Program-made: the position numbers and the translations under genes | The notes under the pieces: generated by a model | Database searches by the model: none | What the model saw: the letters and a program-made list of their open reading frames with translations, nothing else | What the model was told of the DNA's origin: nothing | In this document: positions 19,109 through 28,548 of the stretch, one piece after another | How the letters are laid out: each line of letters starts with the position of its first letter | Numbering within the stretch: position 1 is the first letter of the stretch | Origin: Trichormus variabilis 0441 | GTDB taxonomy: Bacteria > Cyanobacteriota > Cyanobacteriia > Cyanobacteriales > Nostocaceae | Assembly: GCF_009856605.1 (NCBI RefSeq) | Contig: NZ_CP047242.1 | Span: 2,672,001-2,736,000 of the forward strand | DNA length: 64,000 nucleotides | Direction: 5' to 3'

Positions 19109-20863
19109 GTGAAAAATATTGACTTAGGCAGGAATGATGCCCGAATTAAAGCAAAATTTCCCTGTCCCAGATTATTTCTGCTACTAACCTTAATTAGCTT
19201 TCCTGGTGTTGCGTCTGCCCAATCTACACCACCGGCAGGGGTGACAATTCCCCCTACTACACCAGAAACTATCGACCAAACTATCCCTAAACCCTCCCCT
19301 ATTCCCACTGTTCCTACTCCCCCTTCTCCTACCACACCTATTCTTCCTGTGCCTCCTGTGCCAACACCATCGGATGTTACTTCTCCTACTGGTGAAAGCT
19401 TTTTAGTGACCAAAATTGAAGTTTTGGGGTCTACAGTCTTAAAAAATGAAATCGCCAAGTTGATTAAACCATTCGAGAACCGTCGAGTTACTTTTGCAGA
19501 TTTAATTCAACTACGCTCAGATATTACCGAACTTTATATTGAAAACGGCTACATCACCAGTGGCGCATTTTTACCCAACAATCAAAATCTGACTGATGGT
19601 GTGGTAAAAATTCAGGTGGTGGAAGGAGAACTAGAGAAAATTGAGATTACTGGGTTAAGAAGTCTTCAATCAGTATACGTGCGATCGCGTCTCGCCAAAG
19701 CTACCTCCACGCCATTAAATCGCCAACGCATAGAAGCAGCATTGCAACTATTACAACTAGACCCCGTGATTCAACGGGTAAATGCTGAGTTAACTGCTGG
19801 CAGTACTTCTGGTAGTAGTATCTTGCTAGTAAATATCACCGAAGCACCAGCATTTCATAGGGGAGTTTTTACAGCCAATAACCAAACTCCCAGTATTGGT
19901 TCGACTCAACTAGGGGTATTTTTGAATCATGATAACTTGCTCGGTTTTGGCGATCGCCTCGCTGCCGAATATACAATTACTGAAGGACTTAACTTGTATG
20001 ATGTCAGCTATACAATTCCGGTAAACGGCAATAATGACACATTGAGTTTTCGGGTAAATAATGCCAATAGCCACATTATTACAGATGATTTCCGCGATTT
20101 GGACATTAGAAGCGAAACTCAAACCTATTCCCTCAGTTATCGTCATCCTCTCTACCGCCAACCCCAAACAGAACTTGCCCTGAGTTTAGGCTTAGATTTA
20201 CGTCGTTCGCAAACATTTCTCCTCGATAATATCCCTTTTTCTTTTTCTCCTGGTGCGGAGGATGGAGAATCAAAAATTACCGCCATTCGTTTTTCTCAAG
20301 ATTGGGTAAAACGAGATTCCACAAGTGTTTTAGCAGCTCGCTCCCAATTTAGCCTTGGTATTGGCGCTTTTGATGCTACAGTCAACGACACTGATACGGA
20401 TGGGCGCTTCTTTTCTTGGTTAGGACAATTTCAATGGGTGCAGTTATTATCTTCACGAACATTAATCCTCACTAGAGTCAATGCCCAACTGACGGGAGAT
20501 GCTTTATTATCATTAGAAAAATTTAGTATTGGTGGGTTTGATACAGTTCGTGGTTATACTCAAAACAAACTCGTAGCCGACAATGGTTTTACGGCTTCTG
20601 TGGAAGTTCGTCTTCCCTTAACTGCTAACTCTAATGCTTTGCAGATAGCACCTTTTTTTGATATTGGTACTGTGTGGAATAATCGCGGTAGTAATCCCCA
20701 ACCACAGACAATCTCCAGTCTCGGTTTAGGCTTGCTTTGGCAACCAAGTCGAGATTTAAACCTACGTTTAGATTATGGTATTCCCTTAACGAATGTTAAC
20801 TATAGCGGAAACACACTGCAAGAAAATGGTCTTCACTTTTCACTGCGTTATCAACCATTTTAA
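19109..20863 (+). CDS. TpsB/Omp85-family outer-membrane transporter (ShlB/FhaC/HecB type)
   Basis: 584 residues from a GTG at 19109, the only in-frame start before the signal peptide (FLLLTLISFPGVASAQ). A Pro/Thr-rich linker (about 40-90) is followed by POTRA domains (FLVTKIEVLGSTVLKNEIAKL; YIENGYITSGAFLP; VEGELEKIEI) and a C-terminal 16-strand barrel including FDTVRGYTQNKLVADNGF (the VRGY signature) and the final aromatic residue F. Two-partner secretion transporters export filamentous haemagglutinin-like proteins. No TpsA partner is in the window, so the substrate is unknown. Confidence 0.9.
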   Translation: MKNIDLGRNDARIKAKFPCPRLFLLLTLISFPGVASAQSTPPAGVTIPPTTPETIDQTIPKPSPIPTVPTPPSPTTPILPVPPVPTPSDVTSPTGESFLVTKIEVLGSTVLKNEIAKLIKPFENRRVTFADLIQLRSDITELYIENGYITSGAFLPNNQNLTDGVVKIQVVEGELEKIEITGLRSLQSVYVRSRLAKATSTPLNRQRIEAALQLLQLDPVIQRVNAELTAGSTSGSSILLVNITEAPAFHRGVFTANNQTPSIGSTQLGVFLNHDNLLGFGDRLAAEYTITEGLNLYDVSYTIPVNGNNDTLSFRVNNANSHIITDDFRDLDIRSETQTYSLSYRHPLYRQPQTELALSLGLDLRRSQTFLLDNIPFSFSPGAEDGESKITAIRFSQDWVKRDSTSVLAARSQFSLGIGAFDATVNDTDTDGRFFSWLGQFQWVQLLSSRTLILTRVNAQLTGDALLSLEKFSIGGFDTVRGYTQNKLVADNGFTASVEVRLPLTANSNALQIAPFFDIGTVWNNRGSNPQPQTISSLGLGLLWQPSRDLNLRLDYGIPLTNVNYSGNTLQENGLHFSLRYQPF

Positions 20864-20870
20864 GAGAAAA

Positions 20871-21173
20871 TTACGATGAACACTGACCCAATGATGTATC
20901 CATAGAACTCTGCAAAAACTGGGGCGACTCACCCAAGTCCTGGACTTCTCCATTTTGTTCTTTCAGCCATCGCTGAATGCGCTTTCTCTGCAATTCGCAA
21001 ACCTGAACACTAGCTACTGTCAATGCTTGACGTGGAAAAATTTCCCTCAAATCAGCCAGCATCTCCACAGTGACACAAGCTTCTAAACATTCCGCAATGT
21101 AAGCCCTTGCATCTAAACACAACCATTCCTGAGTCGCCTCTAGCTTACAGATGTGGAGCTTTGTGGTTTCCAT
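20871..21173 (-). CDS. Small hypothetical protein
   Basis: 100 residues, predicted mostly helical, with several Cys (HICKLEAT, CLEACVTVEM, VQVCELQRKRIQRWL). Not recognised. It converges on the TpsB gene with 7 bp between the stops. No signal peptide or membrane segment. Confidence 0.5.
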   Translation of the reverse strand: METTKLHICKLEATQEWLCLDARAYIAECLEACVTVEMLADLREIFPRQALTVASVQVCELQRKRIQRWLKEQNGEVQDLGESPQFLQSSMDTSLGQCSS

Positions 21174-21337
21174 AAGATTTGGTTATGTTGTATACCAGAA
21201 TTTATCCAATCATTCTACTTCATTAAGCTTCGCGTGTCAGTTGTCAGTTGTTGAAAGGATATGGTCTAATACCCCAGCCCGCAAGTGGTGTGGTTTTTAC
21301 ATATCTTTGCCACTGACTACTGACCACTGACCACTGA

Positions 21338-21369
21338 CAAAACTCTATCCCCCTGTGGGTGGAGTTTTT
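21338..21369 (+). terminator. Terminator-like hairpin
   Basis: AAAACTC ... GAGTTTTT arms around CCCCCTGTGGGTGG, ending in a T run. It lies in the 290-bp gap between the small gene on the minus strand and the small gene at 21464, after ACTGACCACTGACCA repeats. No plus-strand gene immediately precedes it, so it may end a small untranslated transcript or be a repeat. Confidence 0.35.
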
Positions 21370-21463
21370 ATCTTCCAGTAGCTTGATAATTCTTCAACAA
21401 ATATTTCCCTACGCATCCGAAAAATGTGCGATTATAAAGAAAAGCTTAAGAGGTTAGAGACTC

Positions 21464-21700
21464 ATGATCACCACAAAAATAATACGCCAACTATGGGCTG
21501 TAATTGAGTCTACTAACGTCAGCACTTTACTTCAATTTGATGATATATCTCTGGTACAATTACTCACCCAGCAATTAAAAGTCAACCAGGGACTCGATGC
21601 ACAGGTAGATAGTAGCCTGGATAATTACATCACATCTAAACTGCCCCTAATTCGAGACACTGCTGAAGGCAGATTATCTTTAGGACAGGAAAATCTTTAA
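21464..21700 (+). CDS. Small hypothetical protein
   Basis: 78 residues starting MITTKIIRQLWAVIESTNVS; soluble, acidic, not recognised. A GAGG-like ribosome site (AAGAGGTTAGAGACTC) precedes the ATG. The next gene starts 28 bp downstream, so the two are probably one transcript. Confidence 0.55.
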   Translation: MITTKIIRQLWAVIESTNVSTLLQFDDISLVQLLTQQLKVNQGLDAQVDSSLDNYITSKLPLIRDTAEGRLSLGQENL

Positions 21701-21728
21701 CACAAAAATTCACGCATAGCACATCATC

Positions 21729-21995
21729 ATGAATCACTGGCTAGGTATTGCCCTTGTAGCTTATCTAATTGGAGCGGCGATTGAAGGGGTAAGTACAGCT
21801 GGTCAGCTAGCTCACTCATTGCCAGAACTAACCAAAGATAGGCAAGACGAGTCATCAAAATCTACTCATACATTTAAGGATAACTGGCGCGTTTTTGTTG
21901 CCATTGCCTCTGTAACTCTTTGTGGAGCCTGTATTTGGCCTTGCCGTTTGTTTCACCGTTTAGTGAAAGGGAACGTTTCATCTGAAGACTTGTAA
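21729..21995 (+). CDS. Small membrane protein, unknown
   Basis: 88 residues with an N-terminal hydrophobic stretch (WLGIALVAYLIGAAIEGV) and a second one near residues 52-70 (VFVAIASVTLCGACIWPC). Likely two membrane spans. Not recognised. In tandem with the preceding 78-residue gene. Confidence 0.5.
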   Translation: MNHWLGIALVAYLIGAAIEGVSTAGQLAHSLPELTKDRQDESSKSTHTFKDNWRVFVAIASVTLCGACIWPCRLFHRLVKGNVSSEDL

Positions 21996-22084
21996 ACTAT
22001 GAACCAATCAGCAAAGCTGAAATACGCGTAGGCAATGCCCACCAAAGCCATGATACGGTTGGCATTGCCCATTTTACATATCCC

Positions 22085-23575
22085 TTATAATTTTTCTCTT
22101 TCTGTTAAAGCGGCGCGTGCGTGTTCTCGGTCGTCAAAGTGGATTTTTTCTGTACCGAGAATTTGGTAGTCTTCATGACCTTTCCCCGCCAGTAGTACCC
22201 CATCACCGGGTTGAGCTTGTAAGATTGCGGTACGAATAGCGATCGCCCGATCGCCTATAACTGTCGGTTGTACCGTGTCGGGAATCCCCGCCAGAATATC
22301 ATCTAGAATCTTTTCTGGGTCTTCAGTCCGGGGGTTATCGGAAGTCACAAAGGCTAAATCTGCTAGTTCAGCCGCAATTTTACCCATTTTGGGGCGCTTG
22401 GTGCGATCGCGATCGCCTCCGCAGCCAAACACGCAAATCATTCTCCCAGGAATAAACGGTCTAGCTGCTTTGAGTAAGTTTTCTAAACTATCTGGGGTAT
22501 GGGCGTAATCGACAATCACGCTAATATCTTGGTCAGGATTAATCTGCACCCGTTCCATCCGTCCGGGGACACCAGGAAACTCTGGTATAGCATTGGCGAT
22601 TAGTTGTAAGTCTAAGCCCAAGTGTAAAACCGCACCGACAGATGCCAAAAGATTTTCTAAATTGTATTGACCAACCAAGGGTGAACGGAAACTCACATCA
22701 CCCTCTGGTGTATGGATTGTTCCTGTTACACCATTAGGCTCATAACTCAAGTCACTCATCCACAAATCAGCACTACTATCATTAACGCTGTAACTCCAGA
22801 CCTTTTCGGGACTCAATGCCTTGATTAATCTTTGACCATAGGTATCATCAGCGTTGATAATTGCCCGTCCTTTCAGGTAATCAGGACTAAATAACAGGGC
22901 TTTTGCGGCGAAATAATCTTCCATATCGCTGTGATAGTCCAGGTGGTCTTGGGTGAGATTGCTAAATACTCCCACCTCAAAGGGACAACCAAGTACCCGC
23001 CCCTGTGCTAAAGCATGGGAACTGACTTCCATGACTCCAAATTCACAACCAGCGTTGACAGCTTGTGCTAGCTGCTGTTGTAGTTCTACTGCAAAGGGGG
23101 TGGTGTGGGTGGCTGTTTGCTCAAAACCAGGCCAACGAGTGTAGAGAGTCCCCATCAAGGCGGTAGATAATTGAGCTTTGGTTAAGAAAAATTCAATTAG
23201 GTGAGTGGTGGTAGTTTTACCATTAGTACCAGTTACACCCACCAGCTTGAGTTTCTGCCCAGGATAACCATAAAAAGCTGCAGCGATCGCGGCACAAGCT
23301 TTAGTCATGTTGTTAGAGCTAATGACAACAGCCTCATCACTGGGAGGATTTTTTTCCACAGCTTGAGGAGAGACGATCGCCGCGATCGCTCCTGAGGCGA
23401 TCGCACTAGGCCAAAATTCTCCGCCATCTACCCGCGTTCCTGGCATTCCAATAAACAAATCACCTGCACCGCAAGCATGGGAGTTGGTCTTGATACCTTT
23501 AACTTCCGTATCTGCCAAAACCGGAGGTAAATTTTCAACACTGTCTACTGTCGCTAGTAATTCCCGCAATTTCAT
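22085..23575 (-). CDS. murE: UDP-N-acetylmuramoyl-L-alanyl-D-glutamate:2,6-diaminopimelate ligase
   Basis: 496 residues. Ligates meso-diaminopimelate to the UDP-MurNAc dipeptide in cytosolic peptidoglycan synthesis. ATP loop GVTGTNGKTTTTH at about 114-126, the carbamylated-Lys region near ALLFSPDYLKGRAIINADD, and the DNPRTEDP motif whose Arg selects diaminopimelate rather than lysine. Full length for the family. The glutaredoxin-like gene lies 32 bp upstream on the same strand and may share its transcript. HIP1 sites are dense within it, as expected for a core gene. Confidence 0.96.
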   Translation of the reverse strand: MKLRELLATVDSVENLPPVLADTEVKGIKTNSHACGAGDLFIGMPGTRVDGGEFWPSAIASGAIAAIVSPQAVEKNPPSDEAVVISSNNMTKACAAIAAAFYGYPGQKLKLVGVTGTNGKTTTTHLIEFFLTKAQLSTALMGTLYTRWPGFEQTATHTTPFAVELQQQLAQAVNAGCEFGVMEVSSHALAQGRVLGCPFEVGVFSNLTQDHLDYHSDMEDYFAAKALLFSPDYLKGRAIINADDTYGQRLIKALSPEKVWSYSVNDSSADLWMSDLSYEPNGVTGTIHTPEGDVSFRSPLVGQYNLENLLASVGAVLHLGLDLQLIANAIPEFPGVPGRMERVQINPDQDISVIVDYAHTPDSLENLLKAARPFIPGRMICVFGCGGDRDRTKRPKMGKIAAELADLAFVTSDNPRTEDPEKILDDILAGIPDTVQPTVIGDRAIAIRTAILQAQPGDGVLLAGKGHEDYQILGTEKIHFDDREHARAALTEREKL

Positions 23576-23607
23576 GTTGTGAACCTCGACACACGCCTTT
23601 CTTGCGC

Positions 23608-23895
23608 CTATTCTGCATTATTTTTTTCCGGATTGGCTAAATACTTGCTCAACATTTGTGCCAATTGCTGAACGCTAGCGCGGGGAGAAGGGCGGGGTAA
23701 AGCTTGCTCTTTCTCGTCTCCAGGCGTTATTAAACACAGAACCGGAATCTCATATTGATAGGCAGCAAACCAGTTTTCATCAGTTGTAATGTCACGGATT
23801 TCTAACTCAAAACTCAGATTTTGGATCTGTTCTAGTTTTTCCTGCAAACCTTCACATAAATGACAACCGGGCTTACTGTATAAAATTAATCGCAT
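23608..23895 (-). CDS. Glutaredoxin-like family protein
   Basis: 95 residues with a thioredoxin-fold start: LILYSKPGCHLCEGLQEKL gives a CxxC motif (Cys-His-Leu-Cys) at about residues 10-13 and YEIPVLCLI is the cis-Pro strand. A DUF836-type glutaredoxin-like protein, cytosolic, for dithiol redox exchange. 32 bp upstream of murE on the same strand. The C-terminal tail is polar and not needed for the fold. Confidence 0.82.
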   Translation of the reverse strand: MRLILYSKPGCHLCEGLQEKLEQIQNLSFELEIRDITTDENWFAAYQYEIPVLCLITPGDEKEQALPRPSPRASVQQLAQMLSKYLANPEKNNAE

Positions 23896-24115
23896 TTACT
23901 GAATACTACAAATCACTGAGAACTGCTATTGTAAAGAATACATGATAAATCTATAATCTTTGCAATACAAATTGGTCATTTTTATTAACAAAAGTAGTAG
24001 TTAGTAACTTTGTCATTCATAATTTGTTGTGTTTACGTGGCTTTTGTGTAAAAAACATATATGTAAGTAATATTGTGAAAATCTTCATCTTTTTGTAGAT
24101 GGGGGTTTGGTAATA

Positions 24116-24147
24116 GGTAATTGGTAACAGGTCTATTACCAATTACC
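24116..24147. repeat. Inverted repeat GGTAATTGGTAA
   Basis: Perfect 12-bp arms at 24116-24127 and 24136-24147 in the 363-bp gap between the divergent glutaredoxin-like and histidine kinase genes. The remainder of the gap is AT-rich with no ORF. The same GGTAATTGG word recurs in other gaps (10147, 62550), so it is a dispersed repeat. Confidence 0.6.
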
Positions 24148-24258
24148 ACAGCGCCAGGGTGGCTTTTCTCCCTACCAATGATGAGTTAGGCTTTCCCTCT
24201 ACTTCCAGAAAGTAATTATTTTTTCCTCCCTCTGATTTTTATTGGTTGTGCTTAACTC

Positions 24259-25674
24259 ATGAATGACTCTCTGCATAAGGATTTGTCCGTTTATCAGCTG
24301 GCTTTAGGAGTGGAAGCGCCTTCTCAAACAGTGACTCTCAGTCCGGCGACCTTGCTATCACTGGTGAGAGCGCAAATAGACTTACTGATTGAGCAGCAAC
24401 TCAGTGCAACTTTATGGATTAAGCTGCCACCAGGAAAAGTTTGGTCTACAGAAATAGTCCGTTATCAGTCATCGGTGGATAACTCTGGTCGTATTTACAA
24501 TTGCCAAGTTGGAGAAAGTAAATCAGAGGTGGGAGAAGAAAATTTAACATCTTTATCTTGTTCGTATGAGCATTATTTTGATGTGCCATTACTACCAAAT
24601 AATCACTTACAACGAGAATATTTTTTGGTAGTCTTATCGACAAAGTTTTGCAGTTTAATAGCAGCTTATCGCCCACGTCAAAATCACAAAATTGGCCCCT
24701 TGGGTAAGACACAAAATAATAAAAGTCAACCGCTATTAACGATTACTTCGCTTGAACATCAAGTTATTCAGCGTGTGTTAGATGGGATAAAACAAGAGGT
24801 TACCTCTGAATTAAAGCCCATAGCACCAAGCGATTTTATCTGCTCCACTGCTTGCGAGCCAGCCCTCATCAGCCAAATGCTCACCAAGCAACTCCAACGA
24901 CAAAACGAAATTAATCGTCGCATCAGTGTTGAACGCATTGCTAAATTGCAGCAGCACAATCAAAAATTACAAACAAAAGAGCAATTGAAAGATGAATATT
25001 TAACTAATGTGTGTCAAGAACTGCGTACACCCCTGACGCAAATGAAAACTGCGCTTTCACTGTTGAATTCCCCCACCCTGAAACCACACCAAAGACAGAG
25101 GTATTTGCAGATGTTAAATACCCAGTGCGATCGCCAAAGTGTTTTGATTGCCGGTCTCATGACTTTGGTAGAACTAGAGCATAATTTGGAAACAACAACT
25201 TTAGAACTCGTCAAACTTGCAGATATTGTCCCTGGAGTCGTCAGCACTTACCAACCAGTAGCCCAAGAAAAAGGCATCATGCTAGGCTATACCATCCCTA
25301 CAGACTTGCCAAGCGTTTTATGTGTCAATGGTGGCTTGCGACAAATAGTCATTAATCTGCTACACAACAGCCTCAAGTTTACAGCCAATGGTGGTCGAGT
25401 GTGGGTGAGAGCTAGAGTCCAAGGCGAATACGTCATACTAGAAATTCGTGACACAGGTATCGGTATTGCTGAAAGCGAAATTCCCAAAATATTCGACTGC
25501 TTTTATCGTGTGCGATCGGGACTAATTGATGAGACGAATGGCGCAGGTTTAGGACTCACAATTGTCCAGAGATTGTTATGGCATTGTGGTGGTTCTGTTA
25601 ATGTGAGAAGCAAGGTTGATGAAGGTACTATGGTAATAGTGCAAATGAAGATAGGAAGCACCTCGCCAACTTAG
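24259..25674 (+). CDS. Histidine-kinase-like protein with Gln in place of the H-box histidine
   Basis: 471 residues. N-terminal region (about 1-200) is an unrecognised input domain; a coiled coil leads to the dimerisation helix EYLTNVCQELRTPLTQMKTAL. The consensus is SHELRTPL, but here CAA at 25015-25017 encodes Gln253, so the usual phospho-acceptor is absent. The ATPase domain is intact: NLLHNSLKFT (N box), DTGIGIAESEIPKIF (G1), GAGLGLTIVQRLL (G2). It may be a pseudokinase, a heterodimer partner or use another residue. No response regulator is adjacent. Its end lies 81 bp from the transposon boundary; it is host DNA. Confidence 0.85.
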   Translation: MNDSLHKDLSVYQLALGVEAPSQTVTLSPATLLSLVRAQIDLLIEQQLSATLWIKLPPGKVWSTEIVRYQSSVDNSGRIYNCQVGESKSEVGEENLTSLSCSYEHYFDVPLLPNNHLQREYFLVVLSTKFCSLIAAYRPRQNHKIGPLGKTQNNKSQPLLTITSLEHQVIQRVLDGIKQEVTSELKPIAPSDFICSTACEPALISQMLTKQLQRQNEINRRISVERIAKLQQHNQKLQTKEQLKDEYLTNVCQELRTPLTQMKTALSLLNSPTLKPHQRQRYLQMLNTQCDRQSVLIAGLMTLVELEHNLETTTLELVKLADIVPGVVSTYQPVAQEKGIMLGYTIPTDLPSVLCVNGGLRQIVINLLHNSLKFTANGGRVWVRARVQGEYVILEIRDTGIGIAESEIPKIFDCFYRVRSGLIDETNGAGLGLTIVQRLLWHCGGSVNVRSKVDEGTMVIVQMKIGSTSPT

Positions 25675-25722
25675 ATCCGGAAAACGGGGTGAAGCGATCG
25701 CCTGTTGGTTGACAACTGCACT

Positions 25723-25753
25723 TGTAGAGCGACAAATAATTTGTCGTTCTACA
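25723..25753. repeat. Palindromic hairpin abutting the CAST insertion site
   Basis: A 31-bp palindrome: arm TGTAGAGCGACAAAT, centre A, arm ATTTGTCGTTCTACA (one mismatch). It is outside the transposon; its last bases ACA are the first bases of the target duplication. Rejoining the flanks places it directly downstream of the tRNA-Pro gene, so it was probably that tRNA's terminator before insertion (inference). It belongs to the TGTAGAG...CTCTACA palindrome type also seen at 62884. Confidence 0.7.
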
Positions 25754-25755
25754 AT
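25751..25755. repeat. Target-site duplication ACAAT, left copy
   Basis: ACAAT directly abuts the TGTCG terminus of the element. The identical pentamer follows the other terminus at 42653-42657. Five bases is the duplication length of Tn7-like elements. Confidence 0.92.
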
Positions 25756-25977
25756 TGTCGATTGCCAAATTATATGACCACTTGACAAGTTAATGTCATT
25801 CAAAATATTATCCTCAAAACCCTTGCCAAGCAAGGGTTTTGTTATTTTAGGCTCAAAATACCCAGAAACTTATTGCCAAAATAGCTGTCCTCTTTTGAAA
25901 AGTTGACGAAATATCTGTCCTTGCTTGAAAAGGGACTTGAGGGAAGATTTTTACAGAAATTGACAAAATAAATGTCC
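25756..25977. mobile_element. tnsB-proximal transposon end (right end by ShCAST convention) with TnsB-type sites
   Basis: Terminal TGTCGATTGCCAAATTA, then imperfect repeats of the form TTGMCAAAATANNTGTCC: TTGCCAAATTATATGACC (25762-25779), TTGACAAGTTAATGTCAT (25782-25799), TTGCCAAAATAGCTGTCC (25873-25890), TTGACGAAATATCTGTCC (25903-25920), TTGACAAAATAAATGTCC (25960-25977). These match the repeat type bound by TnsB in known V-K elements. Binding is inferred. Confidence 0.85.
25816..25840. terminator. Bidirectional intrinsic-terminator-like hairpin inside the transposon end
   Basis: Perfect 10-bp arms AAAACCCTTG / CAAGGGTTTT around CCAAG, giving a T-rich tail on both strands. It would block transcription entering the element from the flanking kinase gene, or tnsB-side transcription leaving it. 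Confidence 0.6.
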
Positions 25978-26025
25978 TCCAAGTAGTACAATACAACTAC
26001 GTTTTTATTGAACATTTATGTAAAT

Positions 26026-27708
26026 ATGCTGGATGATCCTGATAAGGGCAATCAAGAGCCAGAAACGCATGAGATAGTGACTGAGCTATCACTAGATGAG
26101 CAGCATTTGCTGGAAATGATTCAGAAACTAATAGAACCGTGCGATCGTATCACCTATGGAGAAAGACAAAGGGAAGTTGCAGGAAAACTAGGCAAGTCTG
26201 TACGGACAGTAAGGCGATTGGTGAAAAAATGGGAACAGGAGGGTTTAACTGCACTTCAAACTGCGACAAGAACTGATAAAGGAACACATCGAATAGATTC
26301 GGATTGGCAGGACTTCATTATCAAGACATATAAGGAAAATAATAAAGATGGAAAACGAATGTCTCCCAAACAAGTGGCGCTCAGAGTTCAAACAAAGGCT
26401 GAGGAATTAGGTCAACAAAAATATCCCAGTTATAGAACTGTGTATCGAGTTTTACAACCTATCATCGAACAGAAAGAACAAAAAGAGGGTATTAGACATC
26501 GGGGTTGGCATGGTTCTCGATTATCAGTTAAAACTCGCGATGGCAAAGACTTATTTGTGGAACACAGCAATCATGTTTGGCAGTGTGATCACACTCGTGT
26601 AGACCTATTACTGGTAGATCAGCACGGTGAACTTTTGAGTCGTCCTTGGTTAACAATAGTTGTAGATACTTACTCCCGTTGCATTATGGGGATAAATTTG
26701 GGTTTTGATGCCCCAAGTTCCCAGGTAATAGCATTGGCACTGCGTCATGCAATTTTGCCTAAGCGATATGGATCAGAATATGGACTCCATGAAGAATGGG
26801 GAACCTATGGTAAACCAGAACATTTTTATACTGATGGCGGTAAAGATTTTCGCTCCAACCATTTGCAACAGATAGGTGTGCAGTTGGGGTTTGTTTGTCA
26901 TTTACGCGATCGCCCCAGTGAAGGTGGTATTGTTGAGCGTCCTTTTGGAACTTTTAACACTGATTTATTTTCAACCTTGCCAGGATACACAGGTTCAAAT
27001 GTACAGGAACGCCCTGAGCAAGCTGAGAAAGAAGCTTGTATTACTTTGAGGGAATTAGAACGTCTGCTAGTACGTTACATCGTGGATAAATACAACCAAA
27101 GTATTGATGCTCGATTAGGCGACCAAACTCGTTATCAACGTTGGGAAGCAGGATTAATTGTTGCGCCTAATTTAATTTCAGAAGAAGAATTACGTATCTG
27201 CCTGATGAAGCAAACTCGACGCTCAATTTACAGGGGTGGGTATGTGCAATTTGAAAATCTGACTTATCGGGGAGAAAATTTGGCAGGTTATGCAGGTGAA
27301 AATGTTGTACTGCGTTATGACCCCAAAGATATCACCACTTTGTTGGTTTACCGCCAGAAAGGTAATCAAGAAGAATTTCTAGCTCGTGCTTATGCTCAAG
27401 ATTTGGAGACAGAGGAATTGTCTGTGGATGAAGCAAAAGCTATGAGTCGCCGGATTCGGCAAGCAGGTAAGGCTATTAGCAATCGTTCTATTTTGGCAGA
27501 GGTGCGCGATCGCGAAACCTTCGTGAACCAAAAGAAAACCAAAAAGGAACGCCAAAAGGCAGAACAGACCATAGTTCAAAAGGCTAAAAAACCTGTGCCT
27601 GTTGAACCAGAGGAAGAAATTGAAGTGGCATCTGTTGACAGTGAACCAGAATACCAGATGCCGGAAGTCTTTGATTACGAACAAATGCGTGAAGATTACG
27701 GGTGGTAG
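26026..27708 (+). CDS. tnsB: TnsB transposase of V-K CAST
   Basis: 560 residues from ATG 26026; an upstream TTG would add six residues. DDE transposase that joins transposon ends to target DNA. N-terminal HTH region (KLGKSVRTVRRLVKKWEQEG), then the RNase H core with catalytic acids in WQCDHTRVDLLLVD, HFYTDGGKDFRSNH and SEGGIVERPFG. The C-terminal tail ending PEVFDYEQMREDYGW matches the ShCAST TnsB tail that docks onto TnsC. Highly similar, from memory, to ShTnsB in the core. tnsC starts 3 bp downstream. Confidence 0.96.
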   Translation: MLDDPDKGNQEPETHEIVTELSLDEQHLLEMIQKLIEPCDRITYGERQREVAGKLGKSVRTVRRLVKKWEQEGLTALQTATRTDKGTHRIDSDWQDFIIKTYKENNKDGKRMSPKQVALRVQTKAEELGQQKYPSYRTVYRVLQPIIEQKEQKEGIRHRGWHGSRLSVKTRDGKDLFVEHSNHVWQCDHTRVDLLLVDQHGELLSRPWLTIVVDTYSRCIMGINLGFDAPSSQVIALALRHAILPKRYGSEYGLHEEWGTYGKPEHFYTDGGKDFRSNHLQQIGVQLGFVCHLRDRPSEGGIVERPFGTFNTDLFSTLPGYTGSNVQERPEQAEKEACITLRELERLLVRYIVDKYNQSIDARLGDQTRYQRWEAGLIVAPNLISEEELRICLMKQTRRSIYRGGYVQFENLTYRGENLAGYAGENVVLRYDPKDITTLLVYRQKGNQEEFLARAYAQDLETEELSVDEAKAMSRRIRQAGKAISNRSILAEVRDRETFVNQKKTKKERQKAEQTIVQKAKKPVPVEPEEEIEVASVDSEPEYQMPEVFDYEQMREDYGW

Positions 27709-27711
27709 AAA

Positions 27712-28548
27712 ATGACTTCAAAACAGGCTCAAGCTGTTGCCCAACAATTGGGAGATATTCCGGTAAATGACGAAAAAATACAAGCGGAAATTCAACGATT
27801 GAACCGGAAGAGTTTTATTCCCTTGGAACAAGTACAAATGCTTCATGATTGGTTAGATGGAAAGCGACAATCACGGCAGTCTGGTCGAGTGGTGGGGGAG
27901 TCAAGAACAGGCAAAACTATGGGTTGTGATGCCTACAGATTACGCCATAAACCAAAGCAAGAACCAGGACGACCTCCAACTGTTCCTGTTGCTTATATTC
28001 AAATCCCGCAAGAATGCGGTGCAAAGGAATTGTTTGGAGTCCTCCTTGAACATTTGAAGTATCAAATGACAAAGGGAACAGTAGCCGAAATCAGGGACAG
28101 AACGCTACGAGTTCTTAAGGGGTGTGGAGTGGAAATGCTTATTATTGATGAGGCTGACCGCTTGAAACCCAAAACTTTTGCTGAGGTGCCGGACATTTTT
28201 GACAAATTAGAAATAGCAGTGATTTTGGTAGGAACTGACCGCTTAGATGCAGTAATTAAGCGGGACGAACAAGTTTACAACCGTTTTCGGGCTTGTCATC
28301 GATTTGGTAAGTTTTCTGGGGATGAATTTAAGAAGATAGTAGACATTTGGGAAAAGAAGGTTTTGCAGTTGCCAGTTGCTTCCAATCTTTCCAGTAAGAC
28401 TATGCTGAAGACTTTAGGTGAGACAACGGGGGGTTATATTGGTTTGCTCGACATGATTCTGAGAGAATCTGCTATCCGGGCATTGAAGAAAGGATTACGG
28501 AAGGTGGATTTGGCAACCCTGAAGGAAGTGACAGAAGAGTACAAATAA
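27712..28548 (+). CDS. tnsC: TnsC AAA+ ATPase regulator of V-K CAST
   Basis: 278 residues. Walker A VVGESRTGKTMG at about 60-71 and Walker B MLIIDEADRL at about 143-152, sensor region VILVGTDRLDAV. TnsC polymerises on DNA at the Cas12k-marked target, recruits TnsB and sets insertion distance and target immunity (known for the family). Between tnsB (3-bp gap) and tniQ (1-bp TAATG overlap). Length matches ShTnsC (about 276). Confidence 0.95.
   Translation: MTSKQAQAVAQQLGDIPVNDEKIQAEIQRLNRKSFIPLEQVQMLHDWLDGKRQSRQSGRVVGESRTGKTMGCDAYRLRHKPKQEPGRPPTVPVAYIQIPQECGAKELFGVLLEHLKYQMTKGTVAEIRDRTLRVLKGCGVEMLIIDEADRLKPKTFAEVPDIFDKLEIAVILVGTDRLDAVIKRDEQVYNRFRACHRFGKFSGDEFKKIVDIWEKKVLQLPVASNLSSKTMLKTLGETTGGYIGLLDMILRESAIRALKKGLRKVDLATLKEVTEEYK

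Noticed and set aside
25723..25755. TGTAGAGCGACAAATAATTTG as the transposon terminus
   Set aside because: It resembles the known ShCAST end, but its flanks give no duplication with the other side. The true end at 25756 has a perfect 16-bp inverted repeat with 42652 and an ACAAT duplication.
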